Of a stretch of DNA of 32,134 nucleotides, positions 8,299-17,660 are shown one piece after another (within the stretch, counting starts at the first letter, position 1; the number at the start of each line of letters is the position of its first letter). This DNA comes from Candidatus Coprenecus stercoripullorum (GTDB lineage: Bacteria > Bacteroidota > Bacteroidia > Bacteroidales > UBA932): positions 1 through 32,134 of the forward strand of contig DVLA01000018.1 in NCBI GenBank assembly GCA_018715745.1, written 5' to 3'. Both the position numbers and the translations under genes were made by a program. The notes under the pieces are model-generated. The model saw only the letters and a list, made by a program, of their open reading frames with translations. It was not told where the DNA came from and made no database searches.

Positions 8299-8850
8299 TT
8301 ACTTTCCCTGAGTCTTGCGCGGGGCAGTACTCTTGCGCGGGGCGGCAGCACTCCTGGTGCTCACCTTGCCCTCTACGTTGGGCTTGGCACCGGCTTCAGG
8401 TTCCGACTGCTTGGCAGTGCTCTTGCGTGAACGGCTGCGGCGGGTGGGAGCCTTCTTGGGTTCTTCCTTCTTAGCCGAACCTGTAATAGCCTCGTTGAAG
8501 TCCACCAGTTCTATAAATGCCATATCGGCAGCATCTCCCTGACGGAACCCTGTCTTGATGATACGGGTATACCCTCCCGGACGGTCCGCAATTTTCGGGG
8601 CCACGGTACGGAAAAGTTCAGTTACCGCCTCTTTCTGCTTAAGATAGGCAAAAACAGTACGGCGGGAATGGGTCGAATCATCCTTCGATTTGGTTATCAA
8701 GGGTTCTACATATTCCCTCAAGGCCTTTGCCTTTGCTACAGTTGTCTCTATTCGTTTATGCATTATAAGCGATGACGCCATATTGGCCAGCATGGCCTTG
8801 CGGTGTCCGCTCTTGCGTCCTAAATGGTTAAATCCCCTATTGTGCCTCAT
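8299..8850 (-). CDS. rplQ: Ribosomal protein bL17
   Basis: The first ~125 residues match bL17 of the large subunit: [20 protein letters not shown] at the start, and [20 protein letters not shown] near residues 92-111. The protein is 183 residues, about 55 longer than the E. coli protein. The extra C-terminal tail (from about residue 123) is rich in Lys, Arg, Ser, Pro and Ala with no obvious fold and is probably disordered. Its start codon lies 14 bases inside the end of rpoA, so translation is likely coupled. It is the last gene of the cluster. Confidence 0.97.
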   Translation of the reverse strand: MRHNRGFNHLGRKSGHRKAMLANMASSLIMHKRIETTVAKAKALREYVEPLITKSKDDSTHSRRTVFAYLKQKEAVTELFRTVAPKIADRPGGYTRIIKTGFRQGDAADMAFIELVDFNEAITGSAKKEEPKKAPTRRSRSRKSTAKQSEPEAGAKPNVEGKVSTRSAAAPRKSTAPRKTQGK

Positions 8851-9865
8851 TTTCTTCTTCGGTTTTCTTCTTTTTAACTTCTATATTGTATTTGCTGACA
8901 TCCATGCCGAAAGTCAGTTTCACCCTTTCCATCAGCATGTCTATCTCATTCATGGATTTCTTTCCGAAATTTCTGAATCTTATCAGTTCCGGCCTCTGAT
9001 GTGACACCAGATCGGCAAATGTGTCGATATTGGCGGCTTTCAGACAGTTGAGTGCCCTGACAGAAAGTTCCATATCGGAAAGCTTGGTAAGAAGGAGGTG
9101 GCGCATCCTGAGGGACTCCTCATCGAGAACCTCCGCATTGTTCTTCTCGGGAGCAGCCTCAAGGGAAATCTTTTCTTCCGAGAAAAGCATGAAGTGATAG
9201 ATAAGTATCTTGGCCGCCTCAGTCAGAGCGTCCTTGGGATGAATGGAGCCGTCCGTCGTAATTTCCAGAATCAGCTTGTTATAGTCCGTCTTCTGTTCTA
9301 CACGGTAGTCTTCCACAATATAATTCACATTCTTGATTGGCGTGAATATGGAATCGATGGGAATCGTACCGACCGGAGCGGATTCGACCTTGTTCTCTTC
9401 AGCCGGGACATATCCCCTTCCCTTGCCTATCTTGAGTTCCACATTCAGTTTGACTGTAGGTTCCATGGAACAGATATGCAGTTCGGGATTGAGAACGGAG
9501 AAATTGGTCAGATTCCTGGATATGTCTTCTGCCGTAAACTCCTGTTTCCCGGTAATGGAGATATTGACGGTCTCATTCTCCTCTTCCTTTACCTCTCTTT
9601 TGAAACGTACTTTCTTAAGATTCAAAATAATGTCAACAACACTCTCGATTACACCGGGAATCGTGTCGAATTCGTGGCTTACACCCTCGATTTTAACGGA
9701 AGTGATGGCAAAACCCTCCAAAGAGGATAGGAGAATACGACGCAAGGCGTTACCTATCGTGACCCCGTAGCCGGGCTCAAGAGGTCTGAACTCGAAACGG
9801 CCAAAGGTGTCGGTTGCATCGAGCATTATTACCTTTTCCGGTTTTTGAAATGCTAATATTGCCAT
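8837..9865 (-). CDS. rpoA: RNA polymerase alpha subunit
   Basis: The 342-residue protein has an N-terminal assembly domain (about 1-235) beginning [19 protein letters not shown], with [20 protein letters not shown] near residues 27-46, and a C-terminal DNA-binding domain from about 255 with [14 protein letters not shown] and [12 protein letters not shown]. Both halves are intact, so it can dimerise, nucleate the polymerase and contact upstream DNA and activators. The start at 9865 fits the usual Bacteroidota N-terminus. It sits 11 bases after rpsD and overlaps rplQ by 14 bases. A short Lys/Glu-rich tail follows the last helix. Confidence 0.98.
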   Translation of the reverse strand: MAILAFQKPEKVIMLDATDTFGRFEFRPLEPGYGVTIGNALRRILLSSLEGFAITSVKIEGVSHEFDTIPGVIESVVDIILNLKKVRFKREVKEEENETVNISITGKQEFTAEDISRNLTNFSVLNPELHICSMEPTVKLNVELKIGKGRGYVPAEENKVESAPVGTIPIDSIFTPIKNVNYIVEDYRVEQKTDYNKLILEITTDGSIHPKDALTEAAKILIYHFMLFSEEKISLEAAPEKNNAEVLDEESLRMRHLLLTKLSDMELSVRALNCLKAANIDTFADLVSHQRPELIRFRNFGKKSMNEIDMLMERVKLTFGMDVSKYNIEVKKKKTEEENEAQ

Positions 9866-9876
9866 GACTTTAACTA

Positions 9877-10479
9877 TTATTTTGAATACAATTCGACGAT
9901 TAACTGCTCATTGATGGGCTCGGGAATCTCGGTTCTCTCGGGATAGTTGAGATACTTCCCTGAAAGTTCCGCACGGTTCCATTCGATCCATGAATACTTG
10001 CAGGTGTCGGCGGCGCTGTTCTGCACTACCTCAAGGCTCTTCGACCTTTCGCGAACCCCGATTACATCGCCCGGCCTGACTGTCGCGGAGGGGATGCTGC
10101 ACACGCTGCCGTTCATAACGATGTGGCAGTGGGAGACCAGCTGCCTTGCAGCCGCACGCGAGGGTGCAATGCCCATCCTGTAGACAAGGTTGTCCAGACG
10201 GGACTCGAGCAGGATGAGAAGGTTCTCACCTGTACGGCCTTTCATTTTCTGGGCCTTTGCATAGGTATTACGGAACTGTCTCTCGAGAACTCCGTAAGTA
10301 TATTTAACTTTCTGCTTTTCCTTCAACTGCAAGCCATACTCCGATGTCTTCTTGCGCTTGCGGGCCATACCGTGCTGTCCGGGAGGATAGTTTTTCTTCT
10401 CAAAGTACTTATCCGGGCCATATATCGGCTCCCCGAACTTACGGGCTATCTTGGTTGTAGGACCTGTATATCTTGCCAT
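9877..10479 (-). CDS. rpsD: Ribosomal protein uS4
   Basis: The 200-residue protein has the standard start [19 protein letters not shown] and an S4 RNA-binding segment around residues 94-145 ([33 protein letters not shown]). It binds the 16S rRNA 5' domain early in small-subunit assembly and in many bacteria represses its own operon. There is no Cys-rich zinc motif near the N-terminus, so it is the zinc-free form. It lies between rpsK and rpoA in the usual alpha-operon order. Confidence 0.98.
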   Translation of the reverse strand: MARYTGPTTKIARKFGEPIYGPDKYFEKKNYPPGQHGMARKRKKTSEYGLQLKEKQKVKYTYGVLERQFRNTYAKAQKMKGRTGENLLILLESRLDNLVYRMGIAPSRAAARQLVSHCHIVMNGSVCSIPSATVRPGDVIGVRERSKSLEVVQNSAADTCKYSWIEWNRAELSGKYLNYPERTEIPEPINEQLIVELYSK

Positions 10480-10508
10480 ATCAAATTCGTTTTAAAAGTC
10501 TTCTAACA

Positions 10509-10901
10509 TTATACTTTACGACGTCCTTTGGGACGGCATCCGTTATGGGGGAGAGGTGTCACGTCGATTATCTCCGTAATCTCTATCCCTGCACCGTAAA
10601 TGGTACGGATGGCGGACTCGCGCCCTGCGCCCGGACCCTTAACATAGGCCTTGATCTTGCGCAGACCCAAATCATAGGCAACCTTCGCTGCGTCAGCGGC
10701 TGCTACCTGTGCTGCATAGGGAGTGTTCTTCTTGGAGCCCTTGAAGCCCATCTTGCCTGCGGAAGACCAGCTGATAACCTGACCCATTGTATTGGTCAGA
10801 GTAACAATCACGTTGTTAAAGGTAGAAGAAATATGGGCTTCCCCGTACGCATCTACTTTTACAACTCTTTTCTTATTGGATGTTCCTGTTTTCTTTGCCA
10901 T
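10509..10901 (-). CDS. rpsK: Ribosomal protein uS11
   Basis: The 130-residue protein contains the family core THLTNTM-like segment ([20 protein letters not shown]), [20 protein letters not shown] and the basic end [15 protein letters not shown]. It sits on the platform of the small subunit, contacting the 3' part of 16S rRNA. It is 13 bases downstream of rpsM and 29 bases upstream of rpsD on the same strand. No Shine-Dalgarno-like sequence is visible before its start. Confidence 0.98.
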   Translation of the reverse strand: MAKKTGTSNKKRVVKVDAYGEAHISSTFNNVIVTLTNTMGQVISWSSAGKMGFKGSKKNTPYAAQVAAADAAKVAYDLGLRKIKAYVKGPGAGRESAIRTIYGAGIEITEIIDVTPLPHNGCRPKGRRKV

Positions 10902-10914
10902 GATTCAGTTTCCG

Positions 10915-11292
10915 TTATTTGGTTGCTTTCTTCTTGTTAGCCACAGTCTTCTTCTTTCCTTTACGTGTACGGGCATTGTTCTTCGTACTCTGTCCCCTTA
11001 CCGGAAGGCCGAGACGATGGCGGATGCCCCTGTAACATCCGATATCCATCAGACGCTTGATGTTCAACTGTACGGATGAACGCAACTCACCCTCAATCTT
11101 GTAGTGCTCGGAGATCGTAGTCCTTATTGCGGCTATCTGCTCATCGTTCCATTCGCTTACCTTGGTATCGAAATCGATGCCGCAATCCGTGAGAATTTTC
11201 CTCGCCGAGCTGCGACCGATGCCGTAGATATAGGTCAGGCCTATCTCCCCTCTCTTGTTTTTAGGTAAATCTACACCGGCTATACGTGCCAT
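10915..11292 (-). CDS. rpsM: Ribosomal protein uS13
   Basis: The 125-residue protein begins [20 protein letters not shown], with the helix-hairpin segment [14 protein letters not shown], and ends with a basic tail after [20 protein letters not shown]. It is a head protein of the small subunit that contacts P-site tRNA and the 50S bridge. The position after rpmJ and before rpsK is the usual order. The C-terminal tail ends in a Lys-rich segment [15 protein letters not shown]. Confidence 0.98.
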   Translation of the reverse strand: MARIAGVDLPKNKRGEIGLTYIYGIGRSSARKILTDCGIDFDTKVSEWNDEQIAAIRTTISEHYKIEGELRSSVQLNIKRLMDIGCYRGIRHRLGLPVRGQSTKNNARTRKGKKKTVANKKKATK

Positions 11293-11328
11293 ATTCTATT
11301 TTACTTTTAATTGTTTTACTGGTTAATA

Positions 11329-11445
11329 CTATCCCTGACGCATCTTGAACTTGGGATTCTTTTTGCAAATGACATAAAGACGCCCTTTGCGTTTGACTAT
11401 TTTACAATCCTCGCTGCGCTTCTTAATGGATGTTTTTACTTTCAT
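11329..11445 (-). CDS. rpmJ: Ribosomal protein bL36
   Basis: This 38-residue gene reads [10 protein letters not shown] at its start and NPKFKMRQG at its end, with stop TAG at 11329-11331. It is the smallest large-subunit protein. In zinc-binding forms four ligands occur (Cys11, Cys14, Cys27, His33 in E. coli). Here Cys14 and Cys27 remain, but position 11 is Ser and position 33 is Phe, so a full zinc site cannot form. It lies between infA and rpsM, as is usual. Confidence 0.95.
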   Translation of the reverse strand: MKVKTSIKKRSEDCKIVKRKGRLYVICKKNPKFKMRQG

Positions 11446-11456
11446 ATCGTAATTTT

Positions 11457-11675
11457 TTATTTGTATCTGAAAGAAATTCTACCTTTTGTAAGATCGTAAG
11501 GGGACATTTCCACCCTAACCTTGTCACCGGGGAGTATGCGGATATAATGCATCCTCATTTTCCCTGAAATATGGGCAATTATAACATGGCCATTATCTAA
11601 TTCCACTCTGAACATGGCATTGGACAATGCCTCTATAATCGTTCCTTCTTTCTCGATAGCTGCTTGTTTGGGCAT
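11457..11675 (-). CDS. infA: Translation initiation factor IF-1
   Basis: The 72-residue protein is a single S1-like OB fold with the family segments [35 protein letters not shown] and [14 protein letters not shown]-1 binds the A site of the small subunit during initiation. The start is supported by AAGGAGA at 11684-11690, eight bases before ATG. It lies between map and rpmJ; this map-infA-rpmJ order is standard. Confidence 0.98.
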   Translation of the reverse strand: MPKQAAIEKEGTIIEALSNAMFRVELDNGHVIIAHISGKMRMHYIRILPGDKVRVEMSPYDLTKGRISFRYK

Positions 11676-11694
11676 AAGTCTCGTCTCCTTAAAA

Positions 11695-12471
11695 TCAATA
11701 TTGTCGTTTTCCTTCTATAAAGTCAAAAGTTGACAGAATATCCGCGGGGCCGTCTTCAGTAATAGCCACTGTAAGCTCAAAGTGAGCCGAATTCTTCCTG
11801 TCGATGGTGCTTACAGCCCACCCGTTGTCATGCAGGAAGATAGCCTTGTTGCCGGCATTAATCATCGGCTCTATGCAGATGGTCATTCCCGGCAGGAGCT
11901 TCTTGCCAGAACCCGGCTTGCCGTAATTCGGCACTTCCGGACTCTCGTGCATATTCCTCCCTATGCCGTGCCCGACCATCTCGCGCACCACTGAAAACCC
12001 GAATCCCTCCGCATAAGACTGGACCGCATGGCCGATATCCCCTATCCTGTTCCCGGCGACTGCCTTTTCTATGCCGCGATACAAAGACTCCTTGGTAACC
12101 CTCAGAAGTTTGGCTGTTTCTTCTGACACATTCCCCACCGGGAATGTATAGGCAGAGTCACCGTAAAAACCCTTGTATATAGTTCCGCAGTCTACAGAAA
12201 CAATATCTCCCTCCTTGAGCTTGTAGTCCGACGGGAATCCGTGGACAACAACATCATTGACGGAGATACACAGCGTATAGGGGAATCCCCCGTAGCCCAG
12301 AAAACCAGGTTCGGCACCGCAGCCCCTGATAAAGTCCTCGGCGACCTTGTCCAGAGACATGGTCGTAACGCCCGGGGCGACATGCCTGCCGACCTCGGCC
12401 AGTGTCCTTGAAACTATCAGGGCATTCTCCCTAAGGATCTCGATATCTTCTCTGGTTTTTATTCTGATCAT
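11695..12471 (-). CDS. map: Methionine aminopeptidase, type I
   Basis: The 258-residue enzyme removes the N-terminal methionine from new proteins. The metal-binding segments are all present: [18 protein letters not shown] (two Asp), [12 protein letters not shown] (His), ICIEPMI (Glu) and the final HFELTVAIT (Glu). The substrate-contacting VHGFPS segment is also present. The length matches type I enzymes with no N-terminal SH3 or zinc-finger extension. It lies 16 bases after secY and 19 bases before infA. Confidence 0.97.
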   Translation of the reverse strand: MIRIKTREDIEILRENALIVSRTLAEVGRHVAPGVTTMSLDKVAEDFIRGCGAEPGFLGYGGFPYTLCISVNDVVVHGFPSDYKLKEGDIVSVDCGTIYKGFYGDSAYTFPVGNVSEETAKLLRVTKESLYRGIEKAVAGNRIGDIGHAVQSYAEGFGFSVVREMVGHGIGRNMHESPEVPNYGKPGSGKKLLPGMTICIEPMINAGNKAIFLHDNGWAVSTIDRKNSAHFELTVAITEDGPADILSTFDFIEGKRQY

Positions 12472-12487
12472 GCTTCCGTACTTGTCG

Positions 12488-13807
12488 TTACATACCCGAA
12501 CGTCCTTTCAGACGTCCCGTTTTCATAAGACCGTCATAATGGCGCATCAGCAGATGCGATTCGATTTGCTGAAGCGTATCCAGGATAACGCCTACAAGGA
12601 TAAGCAGCGAAGTTCCGCCGTAGAACTGGGCGAACTGGTTGTTTATCCCGAACATCATTGCGAATGCCGGAAGGATGGCGACTATTGCCAGGAAGATGGA
12701 TCCGGGAAGGGTGATGCGGGACATTATCGCATCAATATAATCGGCTGTCTTCTTGCCCGGCTTGATTCCGGGTATGAACCCTCCGTTTTTCTTCATTTCC
12801 TCCGACATCATGGTAGGATTGACTGTCACTGCCGTATAGAAATATGTAAATGCTATTACCAAAACGGCGAATGTGAAATTATACCAGAAACCGGTAAAAT
12901 CGCTCAATGCAGCCGCAAGCCCGCGTGAAGCGTCAAAACGCGCGAAAAGGAGCGGGAACATCATCAGCGCCTGCGCAAAAATAATAGGCATAACGCCGGC
13001 AGCATTGATCTTCAATGGAATATACTGGCGTACACCGCCGTATTGCTTGTTCCCGACGATTCTCTTGGCATACTGTACGGGAACCTTGCGCTGGCCCTGG
13101 ACAAGGGCGATGGTCGCAACGAACACAAGGAAGAGAATCACCAGTTCCACGATGAACATAAGGGCGCCTCCTGTGGTCTGGTTAAACCTCGAAGCTCCTT
13201 CGGCAAAGATTGCGAAAGGCAGACGCGCTATGATTCCGACCATGATTATCAATGATATGCCATTACCAATCCCTCTGTCGGTAATGCGCTCGCCGAGCCA
13301 CATCACGAACATGGTGCCCGCCATCAGCAATATCGTAGCGAAGATATTGTATCCGAAGCCTGAAATCAGGAATGCGTTTGCAGGCAACTGGGCATGAAGG
13401 TTAGTAATATAGGCGGGGCCCTGAAGCAGGAGGATGATAATGGTCAGATAACGTGTCCACTGGTTCATTTTCCTGCGCCCGCTCTCGCCTTCCCTCTGCA
13501 TCTTCTGGAAATAGGGGACCATAACCCCGAGCAGCTGGATTACGATGGACGCCGAGATATAGGGCATCACACCGAGGGCGAAGATGGACGCGTTACCGAA
13601 AGCACCTCCGGAAAACATGTCCAGCAGGCCGAGAAGGCCTGTGGAAGCCTGCGCCTCAAGATTGGCCAGTTGGGTGGGGTCAATGCCCGGAAGCACAATA
13701 AAGCAACCGAGACGATAGACGAGCAGCAAAAGGAAGGTATAGCCTATCCTTTTGCGGAGCTCCTCAATCTTGAAGATATTCTTTATCGTCTGAATAAATC
13801 GTTTCAT
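12488..13807 (-). CDS. secY: Protein translocase subunit SecY
   Basis: The 439-residue protein is the channel subunit of SecYEG in the inner membrane. It starts MKRFIQTIKNIFKIEELRKR, followed by the first membrane segment, the plug region (FSGGAFGNASIFALGVMPYI), and further hydrophobic segments consistent with ten membrane passes. Conserved cytosolic loops include VQGQRKVPVQYAKR and the MMSEEMKKNGGFIPGIKPGK segment that contacts SecA. Its ATG overlaps the rplO stop (ATGA, 13804-13807), indicating coupled translation. Confidence 0.98.
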   Translation of the reverse strand: MKRFIQTIKNIFKIEELRKRIGYTFLLLLVYRLGCFIVLPGIDPTQLANLEAQASTGLLGLLDMFSGGAFGNASIFALGVMPYISASIVIQLLGVMVPYFQKMQREGESGRRKMNQWTRYLTIIILLLQGPAYITNLHAQLPANAFLISGFGYNIFATILLMAGTMFVMWLGERITDRGIGNGISLIIMVGIIARLPFAIFAEGASRFNQTTGGALMFIVELVILFLVFVATIALVQGQRKVPVQYAKRIVGNKQYGGVRQYIPLKINAAGVMPIIFAQALMMFPLLFARFDASRGLAAALSDFTGFWYNFTFAVLVIAFTYFYTAVTVNPTMMSEEMKKNGGFIPGIKPGKKTADYIDAIMSRITLPGSIFLAIVAILPAFAMMFGINNQFAQFYGGTSLLILVGVILDTLQQIESHLLMRHYDGLMKTGRLKGRSGM

Positions 13808-14265
13808 TCGGCTTCAGGTTTAAATACGATGGCCTTGCCTTCCAATGCCTCTATCTTTTCCTTGGCCGATTTGGAGAATGCATCGGCAACAACATCAAGT
13901 CTGGCTTTCAGCTCTCCCTTGCCAAGTATCTTCACCTTGTCGTTCTTGGACACAAGGCCGGCACCGATAAGGGTATCGAAGTTGACAACAGTGACATTCT
14001 CCTTCTCGACGAGAGCCTGAAGCATGGACAGATTCACGGCCTTATACTCCACTCTGTTGGGATTCTTGAAGCCGAACTTGGGAAGACGCCTCTGGATAGG
14101 CATCTGGCCGCCCTCGAATCCTAACTTCCTGTGATATCCGGAACGCGATTTGGCGCCGTTCATACCGCGTGTGGACTGGCCGCCGCGTCCCGAGCCTTCG
14201 CCCCTGCCGACTCTCTTTTCTCTTTTGGTCGAACCTTTTGCAGGTGTCAAATTATGTAGTTTCAT
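13804..14265 (-). CDS. rplO: Ribosomal protein uL15
   Basis: The 153-residue protein has the Gly/Arg-rich N-terminal arm (RVGRGEGSGRGGQSTRGMNG) and the basic GYHRKLGFEGGQMPIQRRLP segment, followed by a globular C-terminal half. It is a late-assembly large-subunit protein. The start at 14265 is supported by GGAGG at 14274-14278, eight bases upstream. It overlaps secY by four bases and follows rpmD by 16 bases. Confidence 0.97.
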   Translation of the reverse strand: MKLHNLTPAKGSTKREKRVGRGEGSGRGGQSTRGMNGAKSRSGYHRKLGFEGGQMPIQRRLPKFGFKNPNRVEYKAVNLSMLQALVEKENVTVVNFDTLIGAGLVSKNDKVKILGKGELKARLDVVADAFSKSAKEKIEALEGKAIVFKPEAE

Positions 14266-14281
14266 TCTCTTAACCTCCGAT

Positions 14282-14464
14282 TTAGTTTAACTCTTCAACT
14301 TTGACAAGGTGCAGAACTTTCTGAATCATTCCCTTGGTTACGGGAGTCAGTTCCACTTCCACTGACTGGTGCATGCGGTGCAGGCCAAGCGATACGAGGT
14401 TTGCCCTCTGCCTTGCCGTCGAACCGTTCTTGCTTCTGACTTGAGTAATCCTAACTTTTGCCAT
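14282..14464 (-). CDS. rpmD: Ribosomal protein uL30
   Basis: The 60-residue protein starts MAKVRITQVRSK, the usual family start, and has GLHRMHQSVEVE and the C-terminal helix MIQKVLHLVKVEEL. An ATG two codons earlier (14470) would add Met-Ile, but the AAGGAGG ribosome-binding site lies only one base before it and seven bases before the 14464 ATG, so I choose the latter. It is a small peripheral protein of the large subunit and lies between rpsE and rplO. Confidence 0.95.
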   Translation of the reverse strand: MAKVRITQVRSKNGSTARQRANLVSLGLHRMHQSVEVELTPVTKGMIQKVLHLVKVEELN

Positions 14465-14471
14465 AATCATG

Positions 14472-14478
14472 CCTCCTT
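14472..14478 (-). promoter_or_regulatory. Shine-Dalgarno sequence that fixes the rpmD start
   Basis: AAGGAGG on the minus strand ends seven bases before ATG at 14464 and one base before the competing ATG at 14470, so the downstream ATG is favoured. It overlaps the rpsE stop codon at 14477-14479, allowing terminating ribosomes to reinitiate. Confidence 0.75.
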
Positions 14479-14995
14479 ATCCTTTAAATACCCTGTTCAT
14501 CGGAATCCCGCGTACTCCGGCAACCGTATATGCATCACGCAGTTCTGCAAGCGCAGCGATAGTGGCCTTCACCAGGTTGTGGGGGTTGGAAGATCCCTTG
14601 GACTTTGCCAGCACGTCCTGGATGCCCACAGACTCGAACACTGCACGCATGGCGCCTCCGGCCTTTACACCCGTACCGGGAGCGGCAGGTTTCATAAATA
14701 CTCTCGCCCCGCCGAACTTGGCTTCCTGCTCATGCGGGATAGTCCTCTTGTTCAAAGGAATCTTCACGAGATTCTTTTTTGCATCCTCTATTCCCTTGGA
14801 TATAGCGGTAGTCACCTCATTGGCTTTCCCAAGACCATAGCCGACAACACCTTTCTCGTCACCAACGACTACAATCGCCGCAAAACTGAAGTGACGGCCA
14901 CCTTTGGTCACCTTGGTGACTCTCTGTACTGCTACCAACCTGTCTTTAAGCTCAAGGTCAGTCGTTCTTACTTTCTTTACGTTAATATCTGCCAT
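14477..14995 (-). CDS. rpsE: Ribosomal protein uS5
   Basis: The 172-residue protein has the N-terminal double-stranded RNA-binding-like domain ([20 protein letters not shown], ending in [11 protein letters not shown]) and the C-terminal domain with [19 protein letters not shown] and [12 protein letters not shown]. It helps maintain decoding accuracy at the mRNA entry site. Position between rplR and rpmD is standard. Spacing is six bases to rplR and 12 to rpmD. Confidence 0.98.
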   Translation of the reverse strand: MADINVKKVRTTDLELKDRLVAVQRVTKVTKGGRHFSFAAIVVVGDEKGVVGYGLGKANEVTTAISKGIEDAKKNLVKIPLNKRTIPHEQEAKFGGARVFMKPAAPGTGVKAGGAMRAVFESVGIQDVLAKSKGSSNPHNLVKATIAALAELRDAYTVAGVRGIPMNRVFKG

Positions 14996-15001
14996 GGTTC
15001 T

Positions 15002-15364
15002 TTAGAATTTAAGTCCGCCTTCACGTGCGGCTTCTGCCAAACTTTTTACTCTTCCATGATAAAGGTAACCTCCGCGGTCAAACGAAACGGTGGTAATTCC
15101 CTTCTCGGCAGCCCTTTCGGCTATCAGTTTGCCTACTAAGGCGGCTATCTCCACTCCTGTCTTGCCCTTCACAGCCTCACCCAGAGACTTGTCATTGGAA
15201 GCGGCATGCGCAAGAGTTACACCGTGCAGGTCGTCGATGAGCTGCACATATATCTGTTTGTTGCTTCTGAACACGGACATCCTCGGTTTCTGCGGCACGC
15301 CGCTCACCACCTTGCGGATACGGTAACGTATCCTCTGTCTTCTCTCTATTCTCGTCATTGACAT
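15002..15364 (-). CDS. rplR: Ribosomal protein uL18
   Basis: The 120-residue protein shows [30 protein letters not shown] and [20 protein letters not shown], all typical of uL18, which binds 5S rRNA together with L5. The start at 15364 rather than the internal Met at codon 3 is supported by AGGAGG at 15373-15378, eight bases before the first ATG. It lies 15 bases after rplF. Confidence 0.97.
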   Translation of the reverse strand: MSMTRIERRQRIRYRIRKVVSGVPQKPRMSVFRSNKQIYVQLIDDLHGVTLAHAASNDKSLGEAVKGKTGVEIAALVGKLIAERAAEKGITTVSFDRGGYLYHGRVKSLAEAAREGGLKF

Positions 15365-15379
15365 GTTAATCTCCTCCTA

Positions 15380-15940
15380 TTATTTAGCTCCGGCTGACTT
15401 ACCGGCCTTACGGCGAAGCTGCTCGCCGACAAATTTAATACCTTTGCCCTTATACGGCTCCGGAGCACGCAATGTGCGTATCTTGGCCGCTACCTGGCCG
15501 AGAAGCTGCTTGTCACAGCTCTTGAGCACGAGGACGGGGTTCTGTCCCTTCTTGACAGCCTCAGCCTCACCCTTTACTTCAGAGGGGAGCTGGAAATGAA
15601 TATCATGGGAGTAACCGAGGCTGAGCTCTACGATCTGCCCCTTTACTTCAACGCGGTAGCCCACGCCCACCAATTCCTGTTTAATGGTAAATCCGGTAGA
15701 CACCCCGGTCACCATGTTTTGAATCAAGGCACGGTACAGTCCATGCATTGAACGGTGTCTGGGAAGGTCTGTCGGTCTGGTTACCGCAACGATATTCCCG
15801 TCAACGGATACTTTGATCTCAGGACTTACTTGCTGACTCAGTTGTCCGAGCGGTCCTTTAACCGTTACCACATTGTCGGAGCCGACCGTAACGGTGACTC
15901 CCTGCGGCAGGTGTACAGGCAATTTTCCTATTCTTGACAT
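15380..15940 (-). CDS. rplF: Ribosomal protein uL6
   Basis: The 186-residue protein has the duplicated alpha/beta fold of uL6: N-terminal MSRIGKLPVHLPQGVTV, then in the second half RVEVKGQIVELSLGYSH and the RNA-contacting PEPYKGKGIKFVGEQLRRK near the C-terminus. It lies close to the factor-binding site of the large subunit. It is flanked by rpsH (22 bases) and rplR (15 bases) on the same strand. No ribosome-binding site of Shine-Dalgarno type is evident. Confidence 0.98.
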   Translation of the reverse strand: MSRIGKLPVHLPQGVTVTVGSDNVVTVKGPLGQLSQQVSPEIKVSVDGNIVAVTRPTDLPRHRSMHGLYRALIQNMVTGVSTGFTIKQELVGVGYRVEVKGQIVELSLGYSHDIHFQLPSEVKGEAEAVKKGQNPVLVLKSCDKQLLGQVAAKIRTLRAPEPYKGKGIKFVGEQLRRKAGKSAGAK

Positions 15941-15962
15941 TATTCTGACTTTTTAATTGTTT

Positions 15963-16358
15963 CTAATATACGTAGCACAGCACTTCCCCGCCTACATTCT
16001 GTTCCCTTGCCTCCTTGTCGGTCATCACACCCCTCGATGTGGAAAGTATGGCAACGCCGAGTCCGTTGAGAACTCTGGGGAGATCGTCCACACCGACATA
16101 TTTCCTCAAACCGGGCTTGCTTATGCGGATCATCTTCTTGACGGCTGCCTGCCTGGTCTGCGGATGATACTTCAAGGCTATTTTTATAGTGTTGTAGGGT
16201 GTGCCCTCAACGACCTTGTAGCTCAGAATGTATCCCTTGTCAAAAAGGATACGGGTCAATTCAAGTTTCATTTTCGAGGAAGGTATCTCTACCACCCTGT
16301 GCTTTGCGAGGTACGCATTTCTGACTCTTGTCAGGAAATCTGCTATTGGATCAGTCAT
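15963..16358 (-). CDS. rpsH: Ribosomal protein uS8
   Basis: The 131-residue protein starts MTDPIADFLTRVRNAYLAKH and ends with GLGVAILSTSRGVMTDKEAR and a final VLCYVY; these are hallmark segments. uS8 binds helix 21 of 16S rRNA and in E. coli represses the spc operon by binding its mRNA. It is separated from rpsN by 90 bases, the largest gap in the cluster, and that gap holds a hairpin with a bulged base. Confidence 0.98.
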   Translation of the reverse strand: MTDPIADFLTRVRNAYLAKHRVVEIPSSKMKLELTRILFDKGYILSYKVVEGTPYNTIKIALKYHPQTRQAAVKKMIRISKPGLRKYVGVDDLPRVLNGLGVAILSTSRGVMTDKEAREQNVGGEVLCYVY

Positions 16359-16377
16359 TGTAATTTGGTTTGTAGAT

Positions 16378-16400
16378 TCGACACCCGTACGGATGCCCGA
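16378..16400 (-). promoter_or_regulatory. Hairpin with a bulged base in the rpsN-rpsH leader
   Basis: In the minus-strand RNA, UCG-G-GCAUCCG-UA-CGGGUGU-CGA folds into a ten-pair stem with one bulged G and two G-U pairs; the top pairs may open to a larger loop. It ends 20 bases before the rpsH start codon. It could bind uS8 or another regulator, but this is an inference from position and structure only. Confidence 0.35.
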
Positions 16401-16448
16401 TATCCAATTGTTAATAATATTTGATTATGTACATCTATTCTCCGGTCA

Positions 16449-16718
16449 TTACCACGATGCCTTGCGTACTCCGGGGATAAGTCCCTGGCTCGCCATTTCG
16501 CGGAACTGGATACGGCTTATTCCGAAAACACGCATATATCCCTTGGGACGGCCCGTTATGGAACAACGGTTATGCTTGCGGCAGGGGCTCGAGTTCTTGG
16601 GTAATTTGTCGAGAGCGGCCCAGTCGCCGGCTTCTTTCAGGGCTTTGCGCTTTTCAGCATACTTCGCGCAGAGTTTCGCACGCTTTACCTCACGTGCCTT
16701 CATTGATTCTTTTGCCAT
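16449..16718 (-). CDS. rpsN: Ribosomal protein uS14
   Basis: The 89-residue protein starts [16 protein letters not shown] and ends with the diagnostic [18 protein letters not shown] and [11 protein letters not shown]. It belongs to the short, zinc-independent class: the paired CxxC motifs of the 61-residue zinc form are not present, although single Cys residues occur at [10 protein letters not shown]. It is a head protein near the 3' domain of 16S rRNA. It lies six bases after rplE. Confidence 0.97.
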   Translation of the reverse strand: MAKESMKAREVKRAKLCAKYAEKRKALKEAGDWAALDKLPKNSSPCRKHNRCSITGRPKGYMRVFGISRIQFREMASQGLIPGVRKASW

Positions 16719-16724
16719 ATATGA

Positions 16725-17324
16725 TTACGATTTTTTATTCTTAAAAGGCAACCCAAATTCGCGAAGAAGGGCATAAGCCTCTTCATCTTTCTCGGTAGAA
16801 GTCACGAATGTTATCTCCATACCGAAGATCTTCTGGATCTTGTCTATGTCGATTTCAGGGAAGATAATCTGCTCCTTGATGCCGAGAGTATAGTTCCCGC
16901 GCCCGTCGAACTTCTCGTTTATACCGTTGAAGTCCCTTATGCGCGGCAGCGATACCGCTATGAGCCTTTCGAGGAATTCATACATCTTGGTAGAGCGGAG
17001 AGTCACTTTCGCCCCGATAGGCATTCCCTTACGCAGTTTGAAATTGGAAATATCCTTCCTCGAATAGGTAGCTATCGCTTTCTGGCCGGTTATGGCCGTA
17101 AGTTCCTGCACTGCCACATCCACGAGCTTCTTGTCGCCGGTAGCGGCGCCTATGCCCTGGTTGATGGTAATCTTGGTAAGTTTGGGAACCTGCATTACCG
17201 TCTTGAAGCCAAACTCCTTGCGGAGCTTGTCCACTATCTCCTCCCTGTACTTCCTCTGGAGATTGGGAACATAACCCTTGAGGCTTACCTGCTGTTCCTG
17301 CTTTGCTTCTGCTTTCTTTGCCAT
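16725..17324 (-). CDS. rplE: Ribosomal protein uL5
   Basis: The 199-residue protein has a Lys/Glu/Gln-rich N-terminal extension ([12 protein letters not shown]) ahead of [14 protein letters not shown], the usual family start, followed by [20 protein letters not shown] and the C-terminal [20 protein letters not shown]. It binds 5S rRNA and forms a bridge to the small subunit. The start overlaps the rplX stop (TAATG), and GGAG occurs eight bases before ATG, supporting this start despite the extension. Confidence 0.97.
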   Translation of the reverse strand: MAKKAEAKQEQQVSLKGYVPNLQRKYREEIVDKLRKEFGFKTVMQVPKLTKITINQGIGAATGDKKLVDVAVQELTAITGQKAIATYSRKDISNFKLRKGMPIGAKVTLRSTKMYEFLERLIAVSLPRIRDFNGINEKFDGRGNYTLGIKEQIIFPEIDIDKIQKIFGMEITFVTSTEKDEEAYALLREFGLPFKNKKS

Positions 17325-17647
17325 TACTTGATCTCCTCTCCTGATTTTTTAGCGTAACGAACTAACTTGCCTTTTTCTCCGATGCGGCGCCCTATCCTCG
17401 TAGGACCGCCCTTTACGGGGTCGATTACCTGGAGATTGGAAATATGTATACCTGCCTCCTGCTTGATAATGCCGCCCTGGGGATGCTTGGCATTGGGTTT
17501 GGTGTGCTTGCTCACCATATTGACACCCTCAACGATGGCACGGTCCTTTTTCGTAAGAACCTCAAGGACTTTCCCGGTCTTGCCCTTATCGTCCCCGGCG
17601 TTCACATACACCATGTCACCTTTCTTGATATGCAATTTCTTATTCAT
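17324..17647 (-). CDS. rplX: Ribosomal protein uL24
   Basis: The 107-residue protein has the KOW motif at the N-terminus ([20 protein letters not shown]) and the [20 protein letters not shown] segment. It is one of the two assembly-initiator proteins of the large subunit. AAAGGAGG at 17654-17661, six bases before ATG, supports the start. It follows rplN by 13 bases and overlaps rplE by one base. Confidence 0.98.
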   Translation of the reverse strand: MNKKLHIKKGDMVYVNAGDDKGKTGKVLEVLTKKDRAIVEGVNMVSKHTKPNAKHPQGGIIKQEAGIHISNLQVIDPVKGGPTRIGRRIGEKGKLVRYAKKSGEEIK

Positions 17648-17660
17648 CTTAAACCTCCTT

